Both the position numbers and the translations under genes were made by a program. Under the pieces are notes generated by a model. The model searched no databases, was not told the origin of the DNA, and saw only the letters and a list, made by a program, of their open reading frames with translations. 28,904 nt of DNA from Collinsella sp. (GTDB lineage: Bacteria; Actinomycetota; Coriobacteriia; Coriobacteriales; Coriobacteriaceae), in contig DXMG01000001.1 in the NCBI GenBank assembly GCA_019414325.1, positions 63,782 to 92,685 of the forward strand, written 5' to 3'. Numbering within the stretch: position 1 is the first letter of the stretch; every line of letters begins with the position of its first letter. Below are positions 9,331-16,918 of the stretch, in pieces.

Positions 9331-10362
9331 ATGGCCATGGATTTCAAACGCAGGCTGCCGATCCCCATGGAGATCCGCGAGGAGATGCCGCTTTCCGCCG
9401 AGCTTACTGCCAAAAAGCAGGCATTTGACGCCGAGGTCGCCAAAGTCTTTACCGGCGAGGACGCGCGCAAGGTACTCATCATCGGCCCGTGCTCTGCCGA
9501 CCGCGAAGATTCGGTGCTTGAGTACATGAACCGGCTGGCCAAGGTCGCCGAAGAGGTCAAGGACAAGCTCATCATCATTCCGCGCGTCTACACCAACAAG
9601 CCGCGCACCAAAGGCACCGGCTACAAGGGTCTGCTGCACAACCCCGACCCCGAGGCGCCCGATGACCTGCTCGAAGGCGTTAAGGCCATTCGCCACATGC
9701 ACCTGCGCGTCATCGAGGAGACCGGTTTCTTTACCGCCGACGAGATGCTCTACCCGTCCAACTACCAGTACCTCGTCGACCTGCTGAGCTACGTCGCCGT
9801 AGGCGCCCGCTCGGTCGAAAACCAGGAGCATCGCTTAGTATCGAGCGGCATTTCGGTGCCTGTGGGCATGAAGAACCCCACCGCCGGTTCCACCACCGTC
9901 ATGCTCAACTCCATCTACGCCGCCCAGGCACATCAGAGCTTTATCTTCCGCAACTGGGAGGTTGAATGCGACGGCAATCCGCTCGCACACGCCGTCATGC
10001 GTGGCTACATCGGTCTCGACGGTCGTACCTACCCCAATTACCACTACGAGCACCTGGAGCGCCTGGCCGAGCGCTATACCGAGCATGCCGGCTATGCCAA
10101 CCCGGCAGCGGTCATCGACTGCAACCACGACAACTCGGGCAAACGTCCGCTGGAGCAGTATCGTATTTGCAAGGAGGTGCTCGACAGCTGCCGCCGCAAT
10201 GAGTCCATCTCTAAGCTAGTCAAGGGCTTTATGATCGAGTCCTACCTGGAGGACGGCAATCAGCCGGTCGACGGCGGCGTCTTTGGCAAGTCGATCACCG
10301 ACCCGTGCCTGGGCTGGGAAAAGACCGACTACCTCATCCACGAAATCGCGGAGCGGATTTAG
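9331..10362 (+). CDS. aroF: 3-deoxy-7-phosphoheptulonate (DAHP) synthase, class I
   Basis: A 343-residue enzyme that joins phosphoenolpyruvate and erythrose-4-phosphate, the first step of the shikimate route to aromatic amino acids. Family hallmarks are present: GPCSADRED for metal and substrate binding, KPRTKGTGYKG, SSGISVPVGMKNPTAGST, DCNHDNSGKRP and the C-terminal SITDPCLGWEKT. The ATG at 9331 is preceded by GAGGAGG. The frame stays open back to 9100, but that part overlaps the inverted-repeat element and is not protein-like. The paralogue letter (F, G or H) cannot be decided, so feedback specificity is unknown. A Family B structured element begins one base after the stop codon. Confidence 0.95.
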   Translation: MAMDFKRRLPIPMEIREEMPLSAELTAKKQAFDAEVAKVFTGEDARKVLIIGPCSADREDSVLEYMNRLAKVAEEVKDKLIIIPRVYTNKPRTKGTGYKGLLHNPDPEAPDDLLEGVKAIRHMHLRVIEETGFFTADEMLYPSNYQYLVDLLSYVAVGARSVENQEHRLVSSGISVPVGMKNPTAGSTTVMLNSIYAAQAHQSFIFRNWEVECDGNPLAHAVMRGYIGLDGRTYPNYHYEHLERLAERYTEHAGYANPAAVIDCNHDNSGKRPLEQYRICKEVLDSCRRNESISKLVKGFMIESYLEDGNQPVDGGVFGKSITDPCLGWEKTDYLIHEIAERI

Positions 10363-10363
10363 A

Positions 10364-10509
10364 GTTACGGCGTTTTACCAAACGCCGTAACGGCTCGACG
10401 CTGCAAGCCCGCCAGAGCGGCAATCTGCCTTTCAGCTTCGGCGGCATGACCAGAAGGTCAATGCCGCCTCGCTTCAAGGCACCTTGCTCGCTCTGGCGGG
10501 CTTTCGCTG
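10364..10509 (+). repeat. Family B structured 3' element, copy B1
   Basis: It starts one base after the DAHP synthase stop. P1: GTTACGGCGTTT, loop TACC, AAACGCCGTAAC (12 bp). Linker GGCTCGACGCTGC. P2a: 10405-10423 with 10484-10503, 19 pairs and one bulged base. P2b: TGCCTT with AAGGCA. Junction TCAGCTTC/TCGCTTC. P3: GGCGGCAT with ATGCCGCC (10440-10447, 10461-10468), capped by GACC-AGAA-GGTC plus a bulged A. It ends TCGCTG. Copy B2 (24994-25139, minus strand) has the same order, lengths, loops and bulges, but P1, P2a, P2b and P3 carry different paired sequences. The pattern is that of a conserved structured RNA or single-stranded DNA hairpin. No T-tract follows P1. Confidence 0.92.
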
Positions 10510-10535
10510 ACTTTTGCTCTACCTGCGGTGTTGGC

Positions 10536-10629
10536 GGGGTAGCTAATTTGGGACGGGGCCCTTTTTGCTGCCCGCAAAATAGTCCTTGGGAACGTTCTTG
10601 TTTGACTAGTCGTTTAAGAACGTCCCCAA
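10536..10629 (+). repeat. degenerate Family C repeat with hairpin
   Basis: GGGTAGCTAATTTG here also occurs at 23373-23386. The following GGGACGGGGCCCTTTTTGC resembles the reverse complement of the Family C repeats at 23396 and 24907. It ends in a 14-bp hairpin with one mismatch, TTGGGAACGTTCTT (10586-10599) with AAGAACGTCCCCAA (10616-10629). Function unknown. Confidence 0.5.
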
Positions 10630-10681
10630 CGACTACCCGGGGGAGTTGCCTTCCCTCGTGGCGGTCTTCTAGCAGAAAAAC

Positions 10682-10802
10682 CAAGTGAGTAGACTTTTTG
10701 CAGGAAGCCAAGCACGCCCCAAAACGCCACGGCTCTGACCTGCGGTTTTATTGAGCATTTGTCGCGATGTGCTTGGCAGGTTCAAAATAGTCTACTCACT
10801 TG
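10682..10802. repeat. 121-bp inverted-repeat element
   Basis: The ends CAAGTGAGTAGACT (10682-10695) and AGTCTACTCACTTG (10789-10802) are perfect 14-bp inverted repeats. An inner pair GCCAAGCAC/GTGCTTGGC (10707-10715, 10769-10777) continues the pairing after a small internal loop. The core is non-coding. It may be a miniature mobile element or a structured RNA. Confidence 0.7.
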
Positions 10803-10829
10803 TATCTAAGACGCACCAGATTGGCAAAA

Positions 10830-10866
10830 ACCGCCGCGAAAGGGCCCCTGGTCCCTTCGCGGCGGT
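10830..10866 (-). terminator. intrinsic terminator of the BceAB-type operon
   Basis: ACCGCCGCGAA and TTCGCGGCGGT form an 11-bp stem, extended by GGG/CCC. On the minus strand it is followed by TTTTTG. It lies 37 bases past the permease stop codon. Confidence 0.88.
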
Positions 10867-10903
10867 CATACGCCTCTGATTTTGCGACGATTTTGCCCGC
10901 TTG

Positions 10904-13111
10904 TTACTCGCTGTAACGGGTGGCGATGGCAGCTTGTACCATGCCGGTGCTCATGAGATAGGTCACCAGGAAGTAGCCACCGTATGCTGCCAGGAAGATT
11001 GCACAGGTGAGGCCCACGGTGCCGCCGATGCTCATATTTCCGAAAATGCTCACCAGCTCGATGATCACCTTAAGTGCCACAAAGGAGTGCGCCAGGCCCA
11101 CTGCCAGCGGGAACAGGAAGAATACCGCTTGCTGCGCCATCACCGAATGGCAAATCTTGCGGTCCTCACAGCCGATCTGTGCCAGCACACGATAGCTGCG
11201 GCTGCCGTCGGCCACGTTGGAGAGTTGCTGGATCGACAGAATCGCCGCGCATGCAACGACCAATACAAAGCCGATGTAGATGGCTAGGTAGCTAATAAGA
11301 CCGTTCATTTGCGCTGCTTGCGTGTACATCTCGGAGCGTGTGATGAAGGTTCCCCACGACCCCGACTCCTTGCCGTCAACGAGCAGATTGTCGAGCACAG
11401 TGTATTTAATGCTCTCGTCTGCCTCGGTCGTATCCATCCCCTGTTTGTAGTTAACGAGCAGGCTACTGGAATACGGCTGCAGATTAAGTTGGGACAACAG
11501 CTCGTCGGCAACGACGACGGTACCCGGATTACTGCCCATCGCCGAGTTGGCGATGGCCGCCGTATCTTCGTCCGACTTATCGGTTGCGGGCTTGAGCGTA
11601 TGCCCGCCCAAGGTAAGGGCATGGCCGCCAGCCATATACTTGGTGTACAGGTCGACCAGCTCGCCGCCCATATCACACGTGAGCAGATACTGGTCGTGAC
11701 CGATGTGCACCGGCTCCTCGCCCATCATCTGACGCAGTTTGTTGTACTGGCTCGCCGGCGTCACAAACAGACCCATCGCATCGGCATTGCTACCCCCGAA
11801 CGCCTTGGGAAGCTTTTCGCCCATGGCCTTGCACATTTCACTTGGAGTCACCGAAGGATCCGAACCGCCAAGCGGGTAACTCAGATACGAATCGATCTGC
11901 ACATGCTCACCGGCAACATCGGCAATATTGACCTTCTTGCCAGTCTCGTCGTTGTTGTCCGCCGACTTGCCCTTACGATCGCCGTGCCATGCGGAGTACA
12001 AATCGACCGTTGTATCGGCCAGCACCATGCGATCGGCTTCAGACGGATTGATGTACTCTTTGTAGTAGTCAAGCGTATCGGGCGTGTAATAGACATACGT
12101 CTGAGACACGTCAACAGGGTTATAGCGCTCCAGGTTCTCGTTCATCACGTTGGCAATCGACATACCGCACGTCACCGAGGTGATGGCCAAAAACAGGAGC
12201 ATCGCGATGACGCCCATCGAAAAGCACACCGTGTTGACCTTGGCCGCAAGCTGGCGCACGGTAAACATGTTGAGGCCGCGCCAATACACGCCGCGCAGGC
12301 TCTGCAGCAGCTTGATGAGCATGCCTGAGAGTCCCCAGAACAGGGCAAAGGTGCCCACGGTAACCATAGCGGTCGTAATACCAAACTGGTTCATGGCCTC
12401 TTGCAGCTTGCTGTCCGTCGCGGTTAGCGGGAACCCATCACGTAGCAGACGGTAATAGGCCACGCCCACAAGCGCCACGCCCACGGCAAAGATGGCAATC
12501 GCAATCCAGGGGTTGCGTGTCTTGATGCTCTCGTTGCGACGCTCGGCACCCATAAGCTCGATAAGTTTGGTACGACGCACGGCGCGAAGGTTCAGCAGTA
12601 GCGTGAGCACAAACATCACGAGCATGCAGACAAGGGTCAGGTTGAACGCATGCACCGAGAAAAAGAAGTGGAAATTGGCGATCTGCGTCTTAAAGAGCGA
12701 GGCCGTAAAGAACGTCATGAGCTGGGAGAGTCCCACACCCAGCACAATGCCGGCGACAAAGGCGCCGACCGAGACAATCACCGTCTCGAGCGCCATGATC
12801 GTGGCGACGCGCCCGCGCCCCATGCCGAGCACCTGGTACAGGCCAAACTCCTTCTTGCGGCGTTTCATGATGAAGTTATTGGCATACACCATTAAAAAGG
12901 CCATGACACCGGCCAAAAAGTACGTCAGGTCGCCGAGCATGCTGCCCATTACCTGCGCCAAGCCTTTTTCATCGATTCCGGCGATGTCGACCTGCATCGA
13001 GATGGTGTTAAAGGCATAGAAGACCGTGACACCCAGGGTGAGCGTCAAAAGGTAGACGAGGTAGTCGCGGCCGGCGCGGCGGACGTTGCCCCAAGCGAGT
13101 TTACAGAGCAT
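10904..13111 (-). CDS. BceB-type ABC transporter permease (FtsX/MacB-like)
   Basis: A 735-residue membrane protein. The N-terminus (MLCKLAWGNVRRAGRDYLVYLLTLTLGV) and the first FtsX-like domain (residues ~15-180, with NFIMKRRKKEFGLYQVLGM) are typical of BceB-family permeases. A large extracellular domain follows (about 330-620), then a second FtsX-like helix set near the C-terminus (SYLAIYIGFVLVVACAAILSIQQLSN). These permeases work with a BceA ATPase to sense or remove cell-wall-active antimicrobial peptides such as bacitracin. The ATG at 13111 has GGTGAGG at good spacing; a GTG at 13123 is an alternative. It overlaps the ATPase gene by 11 bases. No two-component pair is in the window, so the substrate is open. 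Confidence 0.9.
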   Translation of the reverse strand: MLCKLAWGNVRRAGRDYLVYLLTLTLGVTVFYAFNTISMQVDIAGIDEKGLAQVMGSMLGDLTYFLAGVMAFLMVYANNFIMKRRKKEFGLYQVLGMGRGRVATIMALETVIVSVGAFVAGIVLGVGLSQLMTFFTASLFKTQIANFHFFFSVHAFNLTLVCMLVMFVLTLLLNLRAVRRTKLIELMGAERRNESIKTRNPWIAIAIFAVGVALVGVAYYRLLRDGFPLTATDSKLQEAMNQFGITTAMVTVGTFALFWGLSGMLIKLLQSLRGVYWRGLNMFTVRQLAAKVNTVCFSMGVIAMLLFLAITSVTCGMSIANVMNENLERYNPVDVSQTYVYYTPDTLDYYKEYINPSEADRMVLADTTVDLYSAWHGDRKGKSADNNDETGKKVNIADVAGEHVQIDSYLSYPLGGSDPSVTPSEMCKAMGEKLPKAFGGSNADAMGLFVTPASQYNKLRQMMGEEPVHIGHDQYLLTCDMGGELVDLYTKYMAGGHALTLGGHTLKPATDKSDEDTAAIANSAMGSNPGTVVVADELLSQLNLQPYSSSLLVNYKQGMDTTEADESIKYTVLDNLLVDGKESGSWGTFITRSEMYTQAAQMNGLISYLAIYIGFVLVVACAAILSIQQLSNVADGSRSYRVLAQIGCEDRKICHSVMAQQAVFFLFPLAVGLAHSFVALKVIIELVSIFGNMSIGGTVGLTCAIFLAAYGGYFLVTYLMSTGMVQAAIATRYSE

Positions 13112-13886
13112 CGGAGCCCTCACCGCCCATCATGGCAACGACCTCCATAATGCGGTCGAAGAACTCGCGACGGTCGGTGTCGCCGCGGCGCAGCTCGGTG
13201 AAGATCTTGCCGTCGCGAATAAACAGCACGCGGCTCGTGTAGCTGGCGGCAAAGCTGTCGTGCGTGACCATGAGCACGGTGGCGCGTAGGCGGCGATTGA
13301 GGGCCTCCAGGCTCTCAAGCAGCAGGCGAGCGCTCTTGGAATCGAGGGCGCCGGTGGGCTCGTCGGCCATGATCATGGTGGGATCGGTGACGAGCGCGCG
13401 AGCCGCGGCAACGCGCTGCTGCTGACCGCCGGACATCTGGTAGGGATACTTGTCGAGCACCTGGCTGATGGACAGGCGCGCTGCCACATCCTGCACGCGG
13501 GTCGAGATCTCTGCCGAGTTTGTGCGGGCGATGGTGAGCGGCAGGGCGATGTTCTCGCGTGCCGTGAGCGTATCGAGCAGGTTGGAGTCCTGGAAGATAA
13601 AGCCGAGCTCCTCGCGGCGGAACTGCGAAAGCTTAGCCTGCTTCATGCGTGTTACGTCCTGTCCATTGATGCGAATCGTGCCGCTCGTAGCGCTATCGAT
13701 GGTCGAAACGCAGTTAAGCAACGTCGACTTGCCCGAGCCCGAAGCGCCCATGATGCCAACAAATTCGCCGCGGTTGACGGTAAAGCTGACGTCGTTGAGC
13801 GCGCGGGTCACGTTGCCCAGCGCTCCGTATACCTTTTCGAGATGCGCGGCCTCCAGTACCGGGGTCGCCATGTGCGTGGTTTGCAT
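13101..13886 (-). CDS. BceA-type ABC transporter ATP-binding protein
   Basis: A 261-residue ATPase with Walker A GASGSGKST (47-55), signature MSGGQQQR (151-158), Walker B MIMADEPTGALD (Glu176) and switch His209. This MacB/LolD/BceA-like class powers FtsX-type permeases. The partner permease follows on the same strand with an 11-base overlap. The ATG at 13886 has AAAGGA upstream; a second ATG lies five codons later. It is transcribed divergently from the NUDIX-Vsr gene, and the shared 148-base gap holds a small palindrome (13970-13987). Confidence 0.94.
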   Translation of the reverse strand: MQTTHMATPVLEAAHLEKVYGALGNVTRALNDVSFTVNRGEFVGIMGASGSGKSTLLNCVSTIDSATSGTIRINGQDVTRMKQAKLSQFRREELGFIFQDSNLLDTLTARENIALPLTIARTNSAEISTRVQDVAARLSISQVLDKYPYQMSGGQQQRVAAARALVTDPTMIMADEPTGALDSKSARLLLESLEALNRRLRATVLMVTHDSFAASYTSRVLFIRDGKIFTELRRGDTDRREFFDRIMEVVAMMGGEGSDAL

Positions 13887-13969
13887 ACCGAGTCCTTTCT
13901 TGCAATTAGTCTACGGCATCTATAGTCGCAAGAAGACGAGTCGGCTACCATCGATATGGCTTACGCTTG

Positions 13970-13987
13970 CCTTACCGTTGTGTAAGG
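13970..13987. promoter_or_regulatory. candidate operator between bceA-like and NUDIX-Vsr genes
   Basis: CCTTAC-cgttgt-GTAAGG is a perfect 6-bp inverted repeat in the divergent intergenic region, with a CTTACGC half-site just to its left. It could bind a response regulator or repressor. The sequence alone does not say which gene it serves. Confidence 0.35.
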
Positions 13988-14034
13988 TACGCGTAGCTAC
14001 CCTGCCACGTGTTGATGTTGAGAGAGGACTCCTG

Positions 14035-15024
14035 TTGAAGACTGTTCATGTTGCCGCTGGGATCATTCGCAAGGAAGGATCCGACGAGCTACTGGCCGTG
14101 CAGCGCGGCTATGGCGACATGCAGGGACTTTGGGAGTTCCCCGGTGGCAAGCTCATGCGCGGCGAGACGCCCGAGGACGCCGTATGCCGCGAGCTCATGG
14201 AAGAGCTGCAGGTCAAAGTCACCAACCTGCGCGATTTCTATACCGTTGAGTATGACTACCCCGATTTTCATCTCTCCATGGAGTGCTACTACTGCTCGCT
14301 CGCCGATGAATCCGATGAGCCTCGGAAGCACGACCGCCAGCTCGATATCCGCTGGATTCCGCGCACCTCGCTTGCCACGGTGGAATGGATGCCCGCCGAC
14401 AAGGGGCTTATCGATGCCCTGATTGAGCTGAAGGAAGATCGGCTTGAGGCCAACAGCACTGCCAAAGATGCCAAGGCCGCCACGACCGAACACCCCGCCG
14501 CCAAACCCAAGCGCGCACCTAAGCGCCGCAGCAAAAAGCGTCCCAAGCCCGGTCTGCTCGACGGCATCGATACCTCGGACCTCTCCGCTGACGAGCGCGA
14601 ACTGGTCCGCCGTCGCGCCGCCATCAAAAAGTCCATGAAGGGCAACAAGCGCGCCAACACCAAGCCCGAGCTGCTCGTTCGCCAGCGCCTGCGCGCAGCG
14701 GGCCTTACGGGTTATCGCTTGGAATGGAAGGTTCCCGGCAAGCCCGACATTGCCTTTCCCGGGCGCAAGATCGCCATCTTCGTCAACGGCTGCTTTTGGC
14801 ACCGCTGTCCTAAGTGCAATCCAAGCCAGCCCAAGCGCAACGTTGAGTTTTGGGAGGCAAAGTTCCGTCGCAACGTCGAGCGCGACCGAGCCGCCATCTC
14901 CGCGCTTACCCAAATGGGCTGGACACCCATAACCATCTGGGAATGCGAGCTCAAAAAAGACCGCATCGACGCCACGATGGAAAAGGTCATCGAGCAGGTG
15001 CGCGCCGCAGAGCCGCAGCGCTAG
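14035..15024 (+). CDS. NUDIX hydrolase fused to a Vsr-type mismatch endonuclease
   Basis: A 329-residue two-domain protein. Residues 1-135 are a MutT-like NUDIX hydrolase with the box G38-x5-E44-x7-R52-E53-L-x-E56-E57, differing from consensus only by Gln for the usual Gly. A basic, Ala/Lys/Pro-rich linker (about 140-175) follows. Residues ~185-320 match very-short-patch-repair endonuclease: NTKPELLVRQRLR, the catalytic Asp in GKPDIAFP (Asp238), NGCFWHRCPKC (His256; Cys253, Cys258 and Cys261 as likely zinc ligands) and IWECEL (Cys304). MutT removes oxidised dGTP and Vsr nicks T:G mismatches arising from deaminated 5-methylcytosine. The TTG start is supported by AGAGAGGA and by the NUDIX N-terminus. 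No cytosine methyltransferase is nearby. Confidence 0.9.
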   Translation: MKTVHVAAGIIRKEGSDELLAVQRGYGDMQGLWEFPGGKLMRGETPEDAVCRELMEELQVKVTNLRDFYTVEYDYPDFHLSMECYYCSLADESDEPRKHDRQLDIRWIPRTSLATVEWMPADKGLIDALIELKEDRLEANSTAKDAKAATTEHPAAKPKRAPKRRSKKRPKPGLLDGIDTSDLSADERELVRRRAAIKKSMKGNKRANTKPELLVRQRLRAAGLTGYRLEWKVPGKPDIAFPGRKIAIFVNGCFWHRCPKCNPSQPKRNVEFWEAKFRRNVERDRAAISALTQMGWTPITIWECELKKDRIDATMEKVIEQVRAAEPQR

Positions 15025-15211
15025 GAACGAGCCATCCACACGCCCCGCACAGGCGAGCCACATCCGCACCACAAACCTTAGAAAGTCCTTAAGCTCAAAA
15101 CCTTTCAAGAGTGTTACTCGATACTTCTGACCTGCAGTTTCATCGTAAAACCAAACCAGGTTAAGCCTTTCTTTAGCGCTTCTTTGCAACAGCCGCGGCA
15201 TAATACTGCCA

Positions 15212-15243
15212 GCGCACGGGACCTAGCAGCACACCCCGTGCGC
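15212..15243 (+). repeat. GC-rich hairpin between NUDIX-Vsr and a small reading frame
   Basis: GCGCACGGG (15212-15220) pairs perfectly with CCCGTGCGC (15235-15243), followed by aaccttttgg. It could be a weak terminator or the 5' leader structure of the small reading frame at 15279. Confidence 0.5.
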
Positions 15244-15278
15244 AACCTTTTGGTGGACATCGAGGAGGCCGCATAAGC

Positions 15279-15488
15279 ATGCATTCTTCCAATGCCGTAG
15301 CACGGCAGCCATCCCTAAAACATGCAGACCTTTTCTCCTTCCCCCCGACACAGAGAAACGGCCTCCTCGACTCCCCCACCACAAAAGCCAAACGCTCTGC
15401 AGACCAACACCTCAACCTGCAGACATCCTTCGAAAAACTCCAAGCCTCACTAGACCAGGCATTCCCCAACCAAGCCCGGGCATACTAA
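15279..15488 (+). CDS. possible small hypothetical protein (69 residues)
   Basis: The ATG at 15279 has GAGGAGG ten bases upstream, and the frame encodes 69 residues beginning MHSSNAVARQPSLKHADLF. The composition is Gln/Ser/Pro-rich with a possible helix near the C-terminus (LNLQTSFEKLQASLDQAF), and no family is recognised. Codon use lacks the strong GC third-position bias of the neighbours, so it may be non-coding or decayed. The surrounding stretch 15025-15557 contains nothing else beyond the hairpin at 15212. Confidence 0.25.
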   Translation: MHSSNAVARQPSLKHADLFSFPPTQRNGLLDSPTTKAKRSADQHLNLQTSFEKLQASLDQAFPNQARAY

Positions 15489-15557
15489 CCCCTCATCAAC
15501 AAAGAAGCCCTGACGCCCCACCCATTTCCGCCCCAACGCCACAAGGGCGATTGAGCA

Positions 15558-15702
15558 GGGCCGTCCGGAAACGGAAAAGGGCCTATCTCTCAGAACATTC
15601 CGCAGGACGGAGGAAGCCCCGCAGCGCGTAGCGCGCAGCGGGGCTTCCGACATGTCCGAGGACGTTCTGAGAGATAGGCCCTTTTCCGTTTCCGGACGGC
15701 CC
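15558..15702 (-). repeat. Family A long structured hairpin element, copy A2
   Basis: A perfect 39-bp outer stem (15558-15596 with 15664-15702) encloses the same junction as A1: ATTCCGCAGGAC (15597-15608) and ATGTCCGAGGAC (15652-15663). The inner stem is GGAAGCCCCGC with GCGGGGCTTCC, capped by a GTA-loop mini-hairpin followed by GCA. Next to the junction the two copies are alignable (TACCTCCCAAAAC against TATCTCTCAGAAC), and all three differences are compensated on the opposite arm. It begins 24 bases after the aldolase stop codon, in the same relative orientation as A1. No T-tract follows. Confidence 0.9.
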
Positions 15703-15726
15703 GGTGGGATCAGAGTACCCTTGCTG

Positions 15727-16584
15727 TTACTCTGCTTTGCCCACAGAGTTGAGGTTGGTCATGCGGATCTTAACCAGCTCGGTGATCTCACGCATACCCT
15801 CCTTGGCCGGCTTCTTAGGATCGAAGCAGGCGGGGTTCTCGGCCATGTAGGCCATGAAGCCCTTGGTGTAGGCCTGACGCAGCTCAGTGGCGTAGTTAAC
15901 CTTGCAGATGCCGTTCTTCACAGCCTCGGCAACCTGCTCATCGGGCACACCGGAGGTGCCGTGCAGAACCAGCGGCACGTCGACGGCGTCGCGGATGGCC
16001 TTGACCACGGACTGCTCGATGTGCGGATCGCTCGTGTACACGCCGTGGCTGGTGCCAACGCCAATGGCCAGCGAGGTGCAGCCAGTGCGCTCGACGAACT
16101 CCTTGGCCTCGGCCGGATCGGTGTAGGGGCTCTCGCCCTCAACCGCGGGACCGTCGTCCTCCTTGCCGCCAACCTTGCCGAGCTCGGCCTCGACGGGCAC
16201 GCCCATGGCGCGGCCAGCGTCGGCGACGGACTTGGTCAGGGCGATGTTGTCCTCGAAGGACTCGTGCGAACCGTCGATCATGACAGAGGTGTAGCCAGTG
16301 CGGAAAGCCTGCATGCAGCGGTCATAGCCATCGCCATGATCGAGGTGCAGGGCGACGGGCACGGAAGCGCGCTCGGCGGCAGCCTTGACCATGCCGTAGA
16401 AGTAGTCCAGACCAGCGGTCTTGATGGTGCCCGGGGTGGTCTGCATGATGACGGGGGACTTGGTCTCCTCGGCAGCGGCCAGAACGGCCATAACAAACTC
16501 GAGGTTCTCGACGTTGAACGCGCCGACGGCGTAGTGGCCGGCCTGAGCGTCCTTGAGCATCTTTTCGGTGGTAACAAGTGCCAT
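15727..16584 (-). CDS. class II fructose/tagatose-bisphosphate aldolase
   Basis: A 285-residue zinc aldolase that splits a ketose-1,6-bisphosphate into dihydroxyacetone phosphate and glyceraldehyde-3-phosphate. Class II motifs include HLDHGDG (zinc and catalytic site), SVMIDGSHESFEDN, EAELGKVGGKEDD, GTSHGVY and LHGTSGV. The segment NGICKVNYATELRQAY and the overall pattern look closer to GatY/KbaY tagatose-bisphosphate aldolases than to glycolytic Fba, though both are possible. The window has lacABC but no lacD, so this enzyme could complete the tagatose route. The ATG at 16584 has GAGGAGC. The leader contains a hairpin (16605-16627) and a GTAAAACGC direct repeat. It is divergent from a DeoR-family regulator. 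Confidence 0.93.
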   Translation of the reverse strand: MALVTTEKMLKDAQAGHYAVGAFNVENLEFVMAVLAAAEETKSPVIMQTTPGTIKTAGLDYFYGMVKAAAERASVPVALHLDHGDGYDRCMQAFRTGYTSVMIDGSHESFEDNIALTKSVADAGRAMGVPVEAELGKVGGKEDDGPAVEGESPYTDPAEAKEFVERTGCTSLAIGVGTSHGVYTSDPHIEQSVVKAIRDAVDVPLVLHGTSGVPDEQVAEAVKNGICKVNYATELRQAYTKGFMAYMAENPACFDPKKPAKEGMREITELVKIRMTNLNSVGKAE

Positions 16585-16641
16585 GAGCGTTTGCTCCTCT
16601 CCCTCGCCCGCATCTGGACATCGGGCGTAGTTGTTCACAAG

Positions 16642-16675
16642 GCGTTTTACCTTGCGTTTTACTGCGCTCATTGTA
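16642..16675 (-). promoter_or_regulatory. candidate promoter and direct-repeat operator of the aldolase gene
   Basis: On the minus strand a -10-like TACAAT (16675-16670) is followed at the expected transcription start by two copies of GTAAAACGC with starts 12 bases apart (16662-16654, 16650-16642). A regulator binding there would block initiation. The divergent DeoR-family gene is the obvious candidate. The -35 box is poor. Confidence 0.4.
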
Positions 16676-16918
16676 TGAAATTCAGCGGCTTTACACGCGC
16701 GAGATATTGAGCCCATGCAGGTCAATACAGTCGTTTTTGAAAAGTAAACGGAAGGAATTGGAGCCGAGTGGGCGTATTCGATATTGAATTTTGGGCGTTC
16801 AGCGTCTTTCTTTTATAGAAAAGATAAGTAATCGAAAGGCGTTTTCTTACTCAAAAAGAAAATGAACGAAAATAGACTCAACACAATTTCTACAAATTTA
16901 GCCGAGAATGGAGCAGCT

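Noticed and set aside
10364..10391. Family B P1 hairpin as a plain intrinsic terminator.
   Set aside because: There is no T-tract after the stem in either copy. The conserved linker and further covarying helices go well beyond a terminator. A termination role is still possible.
10364..10509. Family B as an integron attC site, suggested by GTTAC ends and bulged bases.
   Set aside because: The required GTTRRRY/RYYYAAC core pairs are not present, there is no integrase gene, and flanking genes are not cassettes.
13450..14034. Long N-terminal extension of the NUDIX-Vsr frame.
   Set aside because: It runs antisense through the BceA-type ATPase gene and the divergent promoter region. The TTG at 14035 has a ribosome-binding site and starts exactly at the NUDIX fold.
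15450..15653. Small minus-strand frame overlapping the Family A2 element.
   Set aside because: Its codons are simply the palindrome arm. A related peptide (VLRDRPFSVSGRP) appears on both strands because of the inverted repeat.
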